Shown here piece by piece: positions 10,917-22,891 of a stretch of 64,000 nt of DNA (its first letter is position 1; every line of letters begins with the position of its first letter). Source of the stretch: Hyphodiscus hymeniophilus (Eukaryota; Ascomycota; Leotiomycetes; Helotiales; Hyphodiscaceae). Position numbers and translations under genes: made by a program. The stretch lies in contig VNKQ01000012.1 in NCBI GenBank assembly GCA_016508695.1, positions 1,302,001-1,366,000 on the forward strand, given 5' to 3'. Below the pieces are notes generated by a model. That model had not been told where the DNA came from. It worked only from the letters and a program-made list of their open reading frames with translations, and searched no databases.

Positions 10917-12932
10917 ATGGCTGACCAGTGCATTGTCTGTCTGGAGGATCTAGATGTCGTTCCTGACGCAATCCATGATCTTCAAGATGCGGGAGTAGTG
11001 GCGGCACCTATTTCAGAGCTCCCAACCACCCATCCCGGAAAAGTCGACAACGACCAAGCTATCGCTCTCATAAAACCCTGCGGCCATGTTCTGCATGATG
11101 AGTGCTTGAGAGAATGGTCTCAGAAAGCGAACAGTTGCCCAATCTGCCGCCACACATTCAATCTGGTGGAGGTTCTGGACAAGGTTGGAGGTAAGCCCTT
11201 CGCTCAACTCAATATCTCTAATCGTTTGGTGAATTGTTTCACATACTCGACTTTCTGCTTTTTCGACCCAGTGGGGGCTACTTGGTGACTCAGTCATCAA
11301 TCCTCTGTGCTGGGTTGCTCGCTTGGGTCATCTGAGCAACTCCTATCAATTCGGGAATATTTGCTAACATCTCTTTCGCCAGGCACCATCCTTTCAGAAT
11401 ACCTCGTCGAAGATAAGAAACAAATCGCCGAGTTCGACCCGAACGCATGGATCGAGGACAACACCGAGGAAGAAGAGCAAAGCACCCCTTGCCCTATCTG
11501 CGGGGAAGCTGACAACGAAGATGTTCTCCTTCTATGCGATGCTTGCGATACACCATACCACACATATTGTACTGGTCTCGATCTCGTCCCACGCGGACAC
11601 TGGTTCTGTATGGAATGTGCAGAAGATCAAACACTTGCTGCAATTATTCAAAGTGAAGCCCTGGGTCGAGCTAGAGCGCGACAGCAAACCAGGACACAAG
11701 CAAGTGTTCGTCGGACCCGTCAACGGATGAGAACAGATCAGTGGATGGGAGCATGGAGCACCTTTAGCAACAGAATCCACGACGTTGTAGGCCTCGATCT
11801 CGACTTCTCAGATGACGACCAAAGCGTGGCTTCTTGGCGATTACATTCAAGGCGTACCGCCACCGAGGTCAGAGAGTTTGAGCAGTGGCGGCAAAGACTG
11901 GAGATTGCTAGTCGACAAGGCGCTCGAGAAGTCTTCCGCCGGGCTGCTCCAGTACTTCACGAGCCGACCCCAGCTGAAGCACCCGAAGTGGCTCAAGCAT
12001 GGGGTGCCTTGGAGAGGGCAAAAGATCTGGATACAACAAGTCCCAGAAGTCGGAAGCGAAAATCCAGATCCGTGACTGCATCGCCCGCTGAGCAGTCAGA
12101 GCCACCGAAAGAACCTGAACGAAAATTGAAACGACCTCGAACAAGAAGGGTTCTAGACGCCCCAGGACCATCATCAGCTGCGACATCTATATCGACCTCA
12201 TCCTTCCAGACTAATAGTGGCAGCCGCCACGAAAGCCCTTTGTCTCGCACAGTGCAGGATGCAACTGGGGAGCCGTCCTTTCTGACACAACTTCTCAAAG
12301 AGGTCGAGACGGCGACTTCAGACGACGATACCCCAAGACCCAACCTCACCATGCTCTCTAATCCAGATGGAGCAACCAGTCCCATACTCGAACACTCTTC
12401 ACCAGCTGCATCTCCTTCCCCATCATCTACTTATCACACGCCCCGAGCGATGTCTATTACCCCACCTCCTCATATAAGCAAACGTCGCGGCTCACCTCTG
12501 CCACTTACTTCGCGCATTGAACCAAATTTCCCACCTGCAGATTATTCGCCCAACCGATCCCCTACCGAAGCTTTACACAAATCCGAGCACGATCATTCTA
12601 ACTCGTCGACTATTGAGATCAGGCAACCTCGACCTAGGAGACAAGCCCCTGTTCCAGTTGCACGCTCATCCGAAACGTCGCCGGTACGCGCAACCATGTC
12701 GATTGAAGCCAAAGAAGGCATCAACAAGATCGTCAAAACTGCTCTTGCTCCTCACTGGAAAGCCGCCGAGATTTCGAAGGATCAATACGAAAAGATCAAT
12801 CGTGATATATCTCGCAAGCTTTACGAAGTCGTCGCTGACCACAGCTTCGCAGACGACAAGAACAAATGCGCCCTGGAGAAGATAGCTACTGAGAAAGTAG
12901 CAGTTGCAGTGAAGGGCCTCACGGCATCATGA
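10917..12932 (+). CDS. RING and PHD finger protein, Asr1/PHRF1-like
   Basis: Two exons (10917-11190 and 11383-12932) encode 607 residues. A RING finger occupies residues 5-80: CIVCLEDL, then CGHVLHDECLREW and CPIC. A PHD finger follows at about 128-172: CPIC, LLLCDACDTPYHTYC, WFCMEC. A long low-complexity Ser/Pro/Arg-rich middle comes next. The C-terminal 80 residues are an ordered, predicted helical segment (KEGINKIVKTALAPHWKA) resembling the SRI-like region of PHRF1. Yeast Asr1 and animal PHRF1 share this RING-PHD order and act on RNA polymerase II. A nuclear E3 ubiquitin ligase is therefore the best inference. Phase across the intron is consistent. Confidence 0.85.
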
Positions 12933-13833
12933 TGTATGAAAATTAAACGCACTTACGGCTCTGGCGCATGGAGAATTTATCTGGGCAAAGACTTGGCGCA
13001 ATACTTTGAAGATACCCGATTTTGGCAATGGGAGGTCACGGTGTTGCAGGTGCGAAGTTGATTGAGCTTGTCGTTTCAGAGCACTGAGAACGATCTGCCA
13101 ACGGCTACTTAGCAACCAGCTTTTGCTGCATGGTGCACTGGGTTTGTTGCAGCTGGCGCAACATGTCTATAGAAATCAGGAATATTGAACCATACAACTT
13201 GCCATATCCCAAAGCGTTTGAGGTGAAATGTGATGAATCAACAATTTATCATAACAATTGATCATAATCAACGGTGTGAGGAAGCAAGAGGACAAAGGAG
13301 ATAGTCCAGAGTCCGCTCGATGCTCGAGCTCATCAACATGAAGCTATGTGGAGCGAAATCGATGCAGCGTTCAACGTGATGTCAGGCTCCTAACATCCTC
13401 TGCACAGCAGGCCCAGCAGTGGCACATCATCTCCATGCCTCCAGCGATACTCATTCATTCAAGCAACCTGTCTCCCTGGCACTCCCAATCTAGCACGTAA
13501 TCTTCAAGCCGATGTCCTCGTTCGAAGATGTTCTCAGAAGCTATCTAGCCTTTCCCGTTGGGTCGTAGGTAATGCTAGCGAAAAAAGCCTGTAATAGATC
13601 TACTCTAGGCACCAGTAAATGGTCAGGACGTTCTTGGATGAAACAGGTCTTGACGATAAGGATGCGGTGCCTTGGATGAAGAAGAAGTTCTCTCGTTCGA
13701 AAAACTTTAAGCGGTTCAGAGGAAGACGCTAGCTAGCTTGGGGCGGGATTATGTAAGCTCGAAGCCAGAAGTTTTTGGCGACGCTGTGCTTGAACGAATG
13801 TCCATTGGATTGGAATTCTGAGGAAGAGCAAAA
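12933..13833. other. Intergenic, no gene recognised
   Basis: About 0.9 kb between two plus-strand genes. It should hold the RING/PHD terminator and the mL46 promoter; no open frame with family resemblance was found. Confidence 0.5.
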
Positions 13834-15002
13834 ATGACAGCAAGCAGTAGAGGAAGCCGAGCAGTGGCTTCTTTGATAAGTATGTTTACATCTCAATTGA
13901 TATGAGCCAAGCTGACTGAACAGGATCATCACGACAGCCTCGAGTATGTACCGACTGCATCAACCACATCACGAAGACATCCCTCCTCTCCCACCGCAGC
14001 TACTCGGCCGCAGCAGCAGCCCTGAAATCAGATGCTATCACCTCACACGATCCACAGATCCAGAAACTTCCTCCTGTCACAGCAACGGCTTCTGCGACCG
14101 AGTACAAGATCAAATCGGGCGTCCTCCTCTCCCGACCACCTCTCCTAACCAAGCCTCTGACGAGCTTCGAGAAGGCGTTTTTCTTCTACCAGAAACGCCT
14201 CAATGAGCGTCTTGTCATGCCCTTTACAAGGTATTTCTACTTCAAGAAAGACACGCCGGGCGACCACGACTGGAAACTGAAGGCTAAGGAACGGAACTGG
14301 CAAGCTGCGAGGGAGCTCGGGGGATATAACCCGTATGGGGAGTTGGGGTGGAATGATGAGTTACTTGTTGGGGATGACAAGAGCGAGACAAGTTATCTGA
14401 TAGATAGCTTGGTGAAGGACGCCCAGGTTAGGGCTGTGGAGGGGAAGGATGGGAAGCCCATTGAGGCGAAGGACGGCGGTGATGGAGAAGGGGGTGTTGT
14501 GGAACGACCGCTAAGTCCTTGGACTGAGGCGGATCAGAAGAATGATGTCAGGAGGTTGGATCGGGAATTGGCTAGGACGTTGTATCTGGTTGTGAAGAGG
14601 GAGAATGGGGGATGGGGTTTACCGGCAGGCGAGTTGGTCGGAAGGGAGAATTTACATCAGGTTTGTCCGTACTGTGCTCGGGTTTGGATCTTTGCTGATG
14701 AGTTGAAGGCTGCGGAACGGGTGTTGGTTCAAACTGCCGGTGTGAACATGAATACTTGGATTGTGGGACATGTTCCGGTTGGACATCATATCGTCGAACC
14801 TTACGTCTACCCCGATACGTCGGCTGTCCGAACAGGCGAGAAGACCTTCTTCATGAAAGGGCGGATAATGGCTGGGCAAGCCAATCTCACGGATAACTTG
14901 TTTGGGTTGACCGACTTCAAGTGGTTGACGAAGCAGGAGCTACAGCAGCATGTTGGGCCCAGATATTTCAGCCACATCAAGAATATGCTGGCGGATAGAT
15001 GA
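13834..15002 (+). CDS. MRPL46: Mitochondrial large-subunit ribosomal protein mL46
   Basis: Exon 1 (13834-13879) and exon 2 (13924-15002) join across a 44-base intron to give up to 374 residues. The N-terminus MTASSRGSRAVASLIRSSRQ is Arg/Ser-rich without acids, a mitochondrial presequence. The mL46 core follows: GVLLSRPPLLTKPLTSFEKAF, then RLVMPFTRYFYFKKDTPG, and the NUDIX-like half with GGWGLPAGEL and GVNMNTWIVGH. A 14-residue stretch in the middle (VCPYCARVWIFADE, bases 14661-14702) interrupts the conserved RENLHQ-LKAAERVL helix. It starts with GT and ends with AG, so it may be a 42-base in-frame intron; spliced length would be 360. It is a structural subunit of the mitoribosome. Confidence 0.92.
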
Positions 15003-16362
15003 TGTGTAAAAGGGTTTGTACCATAGATTCGGGTGTATTTTATATGTAAAAGGGTTGAAATCTGGCCCTTGTACTGGGGTTTACGAGGTTTCATATTCTT
15101 GAGTAAAATAGTGTATGGTCAGAGGTGCCCATTGTCTCATTTTTATTTGCGACAACCCATCACCCAAAGAAGATGTTTTCATTGGAAAGTGTGTCATCCT
15201 TATGAACATAATGCTATATCGATTACAGTGGGATGCTGTTCTTCTTTTTTGACGTAGGTAAGCCGAGGATGATCGAAGTTGTATTGTAGCTTGTTAGACT
15301 AATGGGTATAGGGGCGTTATGGCAAAATCGACTGACGGACGAAATGCATATGGAGCTACTGAGACCGTGCATTTAAAAGTCCATTTACGGCCATGAGAAC
15401 TGGAGAGTCCTGAAAGGTATTTTGCTTAATTACAGCCATTAATGTAGGATATCTACAAATCCGTCTACAGCTTCCCCTCTGAATCCAAGCTTTCCACATA
15501 TATACCATTTCAAGTTACTATTGGAAGGGTTGTGGCCAAAGGGAGAAGCTACTGCAGGGGGGTTCGTCCAACGCATCTAGCAGATACTCTTCCTTGATGA
15601 TATAAGAACGCCATTGAGGTGTCTCGCTCACTCATTATCGAATACCTCTGGATTGACTCTCTCCGCAGCTTTCAGGACAAGAACATGCACAATTGGCGAA
15701 ATATAAAGATGAACCTAGTAGCAGCTAAGATGAGGAAAGCCAAAAGGCAGAAACTATCGAAACAAAATGCTGGGAACTAGGTTCGATTAGCACTTGCGCA
15801 CCAACGCCTTATTTCCATGAGAGCTGAGACTGAACAACTCGTAGAGTTGCTGTGCTCAATTCTCTCGATTGTATACCAGTATACCAGGTACTAGACCTGC
15901 TCGTGGTTTGAAGAAATCGTGACCTAGATTGATCTACAACAGGATGGAGTGGAGATGACATTGAAAAAAACTGCCAGACTTTTTGGCGATGACGATTATC
16001 AGAGATATCGTAGAAAATCATTACTGTACAAATGGTTCAGTCCGAAGACCGCTTCTCTGGCCGATGCCCCGCAGCCTCGCATGCAATTTGCTTGTTGACA
16101 ACCATATCCTCACACCCCCATTTATCATCCCAGCGACAATGCCCTCTGTGGCCGCCAAAGTAGATCAAGGATAAAGATCTGCCCAATCTCAATACCTGGG
16201 GAAAGTATAAAAGGTAGAAGGGTCTTTTGCCCACCAGTCTCTTACTCCCTCAGTCCCAAAGTATTTCCTCTCGTTTTGTCACAGCCTGGTGGGATACCTA
16301 CAAATATCTATCAGTCAAACAAATCCATGACCAAAGTCCTGAAAGTATACAAATATTCCAAG
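15003..16362. other. Intergenic, no gene recognised
   Basis: About 1.36 kb between mL46 and the amino-acid oxidase gene. No gene-like frame is seen. The right end carries a clear TATA box. Confidence 0.5.
16206..16212 (+). promoter_or_regulatory. TATA box (TATAAAA) of the D-amino-acid oxidase gene
   Basis: TATAAAA lies 151 bases before the chosen ATG at 16363, with a pyrimidine-rich tract between them, as expected for an inducible fungal promoter. Function is inferred from position only. Confidence 0.55.
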
Positions 16363-17649
16363 ATGACATCCAACCTCGCGCCACCCCGCCAGAAGCATAT
16401 CATCATCCTCGGAGCTGGTATTACCGCCCTCTCCACCTCTCTTGCCTTGCACAACTTAAAGCATATAGCCAAATCCTCAACCCCGTTCGCCCAAACCATC
16501 ATAGCAGCACACCTTCCTGGCGACTCATCCATAGACTATACTTCACCCTGGGCGGGAGGGCACTGGCGCTCCCATGCCTCAACTGCTGATTTGGAATCCG
16601 AATCTCGCCTCAGGAAGTGGGATAAGAGGACCTATGAGGTCTGGATGGAGATGCTAGAGGATGGGCGTCTAAGTGAAGACGAGATCAACGATCTCGGGCT
16701 GGGGATAAGAGAGTCCAGAAATTATTGGGCGAAAGAAACTGCCGAGACAACAAGAGACGGGAGTGGGCTGTGGTGGAGTAAAGAGAGAGAACTTGAGTCT
16801 GACGATGAGCCGGTTGATTCGCGGTCAGTGAAAGCAATGAAAGGTGGTGGCGTGAAAGATTTCGCAGTCCTGGATCTAGCCTCCGAGAAGAGTATCGGGG
16901 TAGAGAACATACCTGATGGTGCGGTGTTTGGGATAAAGTACACGACGGTTTGCATCAATATCCCGCAATACCTCTCTCATCGTTTCAGGAGCGCGAAAGA
17001 TCGAGGGACTACTGTCATCAAAGACACCGTCGACACTTCAGCCGGCATCGAGGGAGTGGTGAAGGATGCGAAACGGATCCTCATTTCTCAGAACCGCGAA
17101 GCTCAGGAAGAAGATATCTTCGCAGTGATAAACTGTACCGGTCTTGGAGCACGACATTTCGTGGGGGATGAAGAATCGGCCAAGTTATATCCGGTCAGGG
17201 GACAGACTATCCTTGTGAAGGGCGAAGCGCTCAAGGCCAGGTCTTATGTTGAGTTTGGGGAAGGGACGGAGGAAGATGAGCTGCTTTACGTTATTCCTAG
17301 GCCGGGAAGCGGGACAACGATTCTGGGTGGCTGTAAGCAGAAAGGCAACTGGAGTGGGGACGTGGATAAGGTGCTGAATGGGAGGATTTTGCAGAGGGCT
17401 AAGGAATACGGATTGGCGGAGGAGTTGAGGACCGGGAACGGGAGGGAGTTCGAGGTGCTGGGCTTTCAGGTGGGGTTGAGACCTGGAAGAGAGGGAGGAC
17501 CGAGGATGGAGGCCGAGAAGCGAAAAGTTGACGAGACTTGGCTTGTACATAGCTATGGCCATAGTGGGGGTGGATATCAGTGTAGTGCTGGGTGTGGAGA
17601 AGAAGTTGCTGAAATCGTCCTTGGGTTAGAGCACGAAGTCTTCGCATGA
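16363..17649 (+). CDS. D-amino-acid oxidase family flavoenzyme
   Basis: A single exon of 428 residues from the ATG at 16363. The frame is open further upstream to 16276, with another ATG at 16327, but 16363 places the FAD-binding motif IIILGAGITAL near the N-terminus as in relatives. The motif VHSYGHSGGGYQCSAG near the C-terminus is the DAO signature. GRIL and RPGSGTTILGGC are also typical. Family members oxidise D-amino acids to 2-oxo acids with H2O2 and NH3. Many are peroxisomal, but the C-terminus here (HEVFA) is not a PTS1 signal, so location is uncertain. The lack of introns contrasts with most neighbours. Confidence 0.88.
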   Translation: MTSNLAPPRQKHIIILGAGITALSTSLALHNLKHIAKSSTPFAQTIIAAHLPGDSSIDYTSPWAGGHWRSHASTADLESESRLRKWDKRTYEVWMEMLEDGRLSEDEINDLGLGIRESRNYWAKETAETTRDGSGLWWSKERELESDDEPVDSRSVKAMKGGGVKDFAVLDLASEKSIGVENIPDGAVFGIKYTTVCINIPQYLSHRFRSAKDRGTTVIKDTVDTSAGIEGVVKDAKRILISQNREAQEEDIFAVINCTGLGARHFVGDEESAKLYPVRGQTILVKGEALKARSYVEFGEGTEEDELLYVIPRPGSGTTILGGCKQKGNWSGDVDKVLNGRILQRAKEYGLAEELRTGNGREFEVLGFQVGLRPGREGGPRMEAEKRKVDETWLVHSYGHSGGGYQCSAGCGEEVAEIVLGLEHEVFA

Positions 17650-17689
17650 TCTCAAAGACTCTATGGGGAATGTATCGATCAAACCAAAC

Positions 17690-17695
17690 AATAAA
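17690..17695 (+). terminator. AATAAA polyadenylation signal of the oxidase gene
   Basis: AATAAA about 40 bases after the stop codon; convergent with the deadenylase gene whose coding end is at 17911. Confidence 0.45.
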
Positions 17696-17910
17696 GATCT
17701 GTAACCTCAGTATGAGGTCTATTTTTGCTCTTTCATTGATCTAATGGAATGAGACAATATCCATGAACTGGTACCGTCGTCATCTGATCTCAAAAAGCCA
17801 TGTCAACGTGCCGATGGCCGTAAACGCCTCGCTGTGCTTATAATTTTGATATCATCCATGCTTTGCTCCATAACTCCCGTTCCACCAATGCCCTTCCAAG
17901 GTGATATTCC

Positions 17911-20100
17911 CTAGTCAAGATGCTCCATCAAGTCACAGACGCCGCCCTGGCTCGCATTTACTCTCAGCTTATTGACATAGATATCCCAGAATCGACTGTC
18001 CATCTCCGGAATCCACTTCTGACTATGTTCAATTGTTGTGCCCGTAGCCCCGTCACCATCGTCATCACCACCACTAGCGAGAACAGCGTATGGATTTGAG
18101 TCGTTGACATTCAGTCTTTGCATTGCATCAGCATGCCACTGAGAAGGAAGGTTAGCGTCCTTAGATGCCGTACGATTGCTGTTCGTTCTCTTGACAGAGG
18201 CTTGCAGATTCACTTCGGACAATTGAGCAGGGGATTTGCCGTTTGAAGATGTTTTTGGGATGCCGAGAAGATCTCCATTGGAGGTGTGTGGGCTCAACAT
18301 AGCGCCACCATCGTCGCTGGCGTTTGATGAGTCGTCTTCAGCAGTAATGTAGCGACTAGACTTCGCCGAGAGATAAGGCGTTCCTTGATCCAAACCACCA
18401 TCCTCGTTCATGTCGAAGTTTTCCGTAAGCTGGCGCTCTGCAAACAGACTTGCTGAGAGCTTTACAAACAAGTGTGAAGTCATGTAGCCTAACAGGAGTC
18501 GTTAGTGGCAAAATGAATACTCGGCAGGGAACAATACTGTCGTATCCAGCCTCATGCTTCTTAGCCAAACTTGAACCGTAAGCAGTATGTTTCTCATGCA
18601 ACATAAATCGAGTTGTATGTTCCTTGACGAAAGGGGTGACCAGCTCATCCAAGTTCTTCCGCATGACCGTGCTCATGGAGTTGTGGCCTTCTGTAACAAT
18701 ATACTTGGTATCGAATACGATGGGGAACAAGTCATGGATACGACTCTGAAAGTCCTCAACATTCACTGGCAGAGGTCCAACGAAAGCCTTGTAAATATAC
18801 ACAAGATCGGTAAAGAGATTGTGTCCTACAAGGACATGCTCTTTCTTTTGCAGCTTGATCTTCACTTTCTCGAACTTTTTGTCGATAGCGCCTTGCCTAA
18901 GCCCAGGATCATCAGCGTACTCGTTGGCGAGTAGGTTTGTTCGAAATCCATCAAAGTCGCCACCCGCTAATGCCTCAAAGATCCATCGGAGACCTGGATA
19001 CATGTCAGTAAGCTTGACGAGTGGTTGAAAGGGGCTTATATTACCAATTTGATAGGCAACTGCATCGTTGAACTCATTAGACTTCTTTGCTTGGAACTGC
19101 CGGTAGTAAGTATTGGTATAAACAATGTGGCAGATTCAATATGAAGAATTAGAATTAATTTTGTCACCTAGGATGGTGCCACTTAGAGATTAAACGCACT
19201 TGGGCTTCCTTTTTCGGATTGAACTTCTCAACCTGAATGAAAGACTGGTTGCCGCGAGCAAAGGATCGATGACCTGGAAACTCGCTTTGGACCAGCTGAT
19301 GAACCAACATACGTTGGTATCCGTTCAAATCGCCGTTTTTGGGGTCACCAACGTTGACAAAATTAGACTCCTGCTAAATATGGGATCAGGGGAAGCTTTC
19401 TCCATGCGCAAGTAGCAGAAAACTTACCTTTTCTGCATTGACCCACTCGGATATAATTTTGCGGGCGTAGCGAGTGAATTCCAATGCACTTTTGTCACTG
19501 GGCGGGATTATTGCATCGTTCTTTGAATTCTCTCGCTCCATACGGTCTCTGAATCGCTCACGAGTTTCTTCTTCGTCAGCATAGGATAAGTAGTAGACTC
19601 CCTCTCTGAAAACCTTGCCGATATCGAAGCCAGCTTGGTTTTGAAGGAAGTCAGCCGCGCTGCTGGAGAAGACAATCTTTCGTTCTGGGAAGCGATCCTT
19701 GATGCGGTTTTCGAGATAGAGAAGAGGCGTCATATTGAAGTTGAAGGGCCGGACGAGGTAGAACTCTAAGTGTAGATTACGTAAGCAAATATCGCAATAA
19801 CAGAGAGGAGTTGACAGTATTGGGCCAAGCCTGTGCTAAGCGCTCACCTTTATCACGGTCTTCTTCGACACAAGTAATGCCAACTTGAAGAATTTGGTAA
19901 GTCTCCGCTGCAGTACGTGTCTCGTCGTAGAGGGCTTGGAGAGATGGCTTGCCATTGTCGTGTGTTTTGGGATTGGGACCAAATCGGGATCTCATAGAGA
20001 TGCCGCTCATCTCAAGATCAATAGCGACTAACTTGGCATTTGCAATATGTTCCAATATGGAGAGCAAATTCTTCCAGTACTCGCTCTGGGGAACTTCCAT
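17911..20100 (-). CDS. CAF1/PARN-type poly(A)-specific ribonuclease
   Basis: Six exons: 20100-19848, 19765-19428, about 19373-19200, 19096-19045, 18993-18538 and 18488-17911; about 615 residues. DEDD nuclease residues are visible. AIDLEMSG near residue 30 holds the first Asp and Glu, LVGHNLFTDLVYIY holds the third acidic residue, and HEAGYDSYMTSH holds the catalytic His/Asp pair of the DEDDh class. FYLVRPFNF and FLQNQAGFDIGKVF are PARN-family features. The C-terminal 150 residues are acidic and Gly/Ser-rich and end in a short WIPEMDSRFWDIYVNKLRV element. The likely role is 3'-5' trimming of poly(A) or of small structured RNAs. The acceptor of exon 3 has two adjacent options three bases apart. 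Confidence 0.87.
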
Positions 20101-20659
20101 GATTGTGATGAAAAGCGACGAAGAGGTCCGAGGGGGATATGGTGGAGAGTTGAAGTGGCTGAGGGGAGAATGAAAAGAAGAGGAATTCAGGTAGCAATGA
20201 AAGAATTTGAAAAGTACAAGATTCTGCTGCTGCGCCGGCGATGATGTTGATAGTAGATCACTTGGATGGGTAACATTCAAGGCTGCGGCACAACAATGTG
20301 GAAGTGAGATTTTTGCAGGGTGCGAGGAAACAGGAAGAGGTGATTTATTGTAGTTTGCATGCTCAACTTGTGGTTACTGACGCGTTGTCAATTCCATGAT
20401 TGTTGTTGTTTTGGTGGTCGAGAATGGCAAACGACGACGAAGATGCTCCCTCCTCAGCCTCGTCTGCCTCGTGACAAAGAAGGCAGCTAATCTCCGAAAG
20501 GTTGGACCAATCATCAACGATCAGCCTGGACCGAGGCTCACGGGTTCTTCGCTTTCACAACATTCATCTGACATTCCAGAGACACGCGCAGACCTCACCC
20601 CTTTCTTCAATCACGGCGTCGCTCCCTTCTTCCAGTGCATTGGCAGACGAAACACTGCA
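20101..20659. promoter_or_regulatory. Divergent promoter region, deadenylase / Pex26
   Basis: About 560 bases between the two start codons. An in-frame extension is open upstream of the Pex26 ATG (back to 20396), but the composition changes and I treat it as leader. Confidence 0.45.
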
Positions 20660-22100
20660 ATGGCTTCGAATGGCTCCGTCGCAACAACTCTGAGTCCCAC
20701 GAGAGAGACATTGACCTCCTCGCAACTCCTCACATCGTCCATCTCCTCCCTGTCCTCTTCCACCAGTCGACACGCATCCTCTCAGATATCCAAGATATAT
20801 AGACAATCTTCCCAATTATTTCTCACGCGCCGGTTACCAGAGTCTCTCTCCACCATAATCCCAGTTATCACACCTCCGGCATCCGATGATACGAATGCTG
20901 ATCTCGAGCCTGCTCCCATATCCAGGGCCTCACGTACGACGCGGATCAAGGTCTGGAGCTTGTATCTTACGATCCTGAACGCGGTAGTGGAACTAGATCC
21001 AGACGAAGGAAAGCAGGCTTTTGGAGGTCAAGACTGGAGGGTCTTGGTCACCAAGGTACGGGACGGGGACGTCTGGGAGGAGGTGGTGAGAAATGGCTAC
21101 GGAGGGGTAGAAGGGGACGTTGATTCTGATGTTGTGATCAACTTGTAAGATATACCTAGTCCCAAAAATGTTTTACCTACTAAACAGTAGCAGGGCAACT
21201 CTACTACTTGCGCATGCTCGGACTCAAAAAGTAAACCAACAACGACTTGAAAATTACCTTGCCACTTCCACCACCCCAAATCTAGACATAACAGACCGCA
21301 TGCACGCCTCGTACGATCATCGCAAACGGAGCGCGAGCCCTGCGAAATCCAATGCAGGTACAGATACACCCCGCGATCTCAACGCACGAGTCAAAATCCT
21401 CGAGCTTTACACCCTCCATGTACTACTTCGAAACAACGAGTGGGATTATGCTCGCGAATTTATCACTATAAGCTCCGTGCTGGATGAGGAAAGGAGAGAA
21501 GCGTTCCTGCAGGCATTACAGAGCCTACAAGACGAGCAAAACGAAGTCGAGAAACGAGAAAGAGAAGAGAGGCGATACCAGGAGGAGCTACTGAAGAAGG
21601 ATATAGAGGATGCTAGGCGGCGGCGGGAAACCGAAGAACGAGACCGAGAGCAGAGGAGGCTGGAAGAGAGGGATGGAGGGAAAGGGAAGGGCAAGACGAG
21701 TAGTGAGACTGACTATGGAGTCGAAGATGCACTGCCCAGCGCAGCCTCGAGCAAAGCGCGAAGCATCAAGGGCGGAAGTGCGAAAAGCGAAAGCGACAGG
21801 AAGAAGGCTACACCTCCAACTGCGAGGTCCTCCGCTGCTGGGGTGAGGAAAGGAACGCCACCTACACTGATGAGCCGGGCCGCGAAGATTATTACCAGTC
21901 TGCGGAAGCTGCTCGACTCGATGGCTGCGTCTTTCAAGACGAACCCGATGATATTATTGAGGACCCTGGCCTTCATTGTGGGGATTCTGGCCATCATGGC
22001 CAGGAGGGATGTCAGAGAAAGAGTCAAACGCATCACAGGCCAGGGCTGGCAGAAGATCAGGCAGACGGCCGGCATGGGTGTGAAGGTTAGCTATATCTAG
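20660..22100 (+). CDS. PEX26: Pex26-like tail-anchored peroxin
   Basis: Two exons (20660-21144 and 21194-22100) give 463 residues with consistent phase (VINLATLLLAHARTQKVNQQR across the junction). The N-terminal half is helical, with QDWRVLVTKVRDGDVWEEVVRNGYGG. A charged coiled coil (roughly residues 280-340, rich in E/R/K) precedes a single transmembrane segment, ILLRTLAFIVGILAIMA, near the C-terminus with a short basic tail. This layout matches filamentous-fungal Pex26 as I recall it. Pex26/Pex15 anchor the Pex1-Pex6 AAA complex at the peroxisome for Pex5 recycling. The name is by architecture and recalled sequence similarity; another tail-anchored coiled-coil protein is possible. Confidence 0.72.
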
Positions 22101-22891
22101 TGTCAACCTGTGTATCTATATGTAATTACCACCCAAAAGGTTGTTGGAAATACCTCTGACTTGAGTGAGTATTGCTTTCAGGAGAAATGGTCTTGCTATG
22201 TGACGAGTCTATACCGCCTCGTCGCGGGCTCCGTAATGCTTCTTTGCTGGACCATAATTCGGATCAGTCCGTTCTGTTTCTAGCTTGTATGAAATTCGCA
22301 AGTTCAACCATTCATACTGGACTGGATCTTCACCGACTTTCTCTCAATCGACCACAACGCAAGGTAACGGACGTCGCTTGACTCGATTATGCTGCATATC
22401 GTGAGAACCCCTGCGAAATTGTGGCTCGGTCGTTCGTCGTACGCGACATAGGAGCGTTATCATAATGAGGGTTCAGCAACCGATCTAGAAATCTCACCAG
22501 CAATCACAGTCAGAACAAGGCAGAGGAGGCTCTCTTTCTCACTCATTTATACTCTACATATTACAGTCACAGAGCCCCTAAAGGGGGAACGAGATCTCAA
22601 GACAACTCATAGCATTTTCCTCCTTTCTCTGCTACTACATCCACATTTCCTCCAGAACGCGCACAGATCAGATCGGAGAACGCCTCAGACCCAGCAAAGC
22701 AGTGCAGATTGCATGCGCGAAGCCAACAAAAATCGGTGTTCCTAAAGCATCGCAACTCGCAAAATGACAAGGGAAATAACGACGATACAAAGAAGGAAGG
22801 AGTATTACAAACACTATATCCATGCAGTCATTCAGCGCCGAGCCCGTCTCTCTCCAACGGAAAACTTTTGTCTCCGAGAAGAAGTGGGGGA
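22101..22891. other. Convergent 3' intergenic region
   Basis: About 790 bases between the 3' ends of the Pex26-like and Nrd1-like genes. No gene seen; probably two 3' untranslated regions. Confidence 0.5.

Noticed and set aside
10570..10953. 127-residue plus-strand frame overlapping the RING/PHD start
   Set aside because: Lies in the pyrimidine-rich leader, has no domain and overlaps the RING start in another frame.
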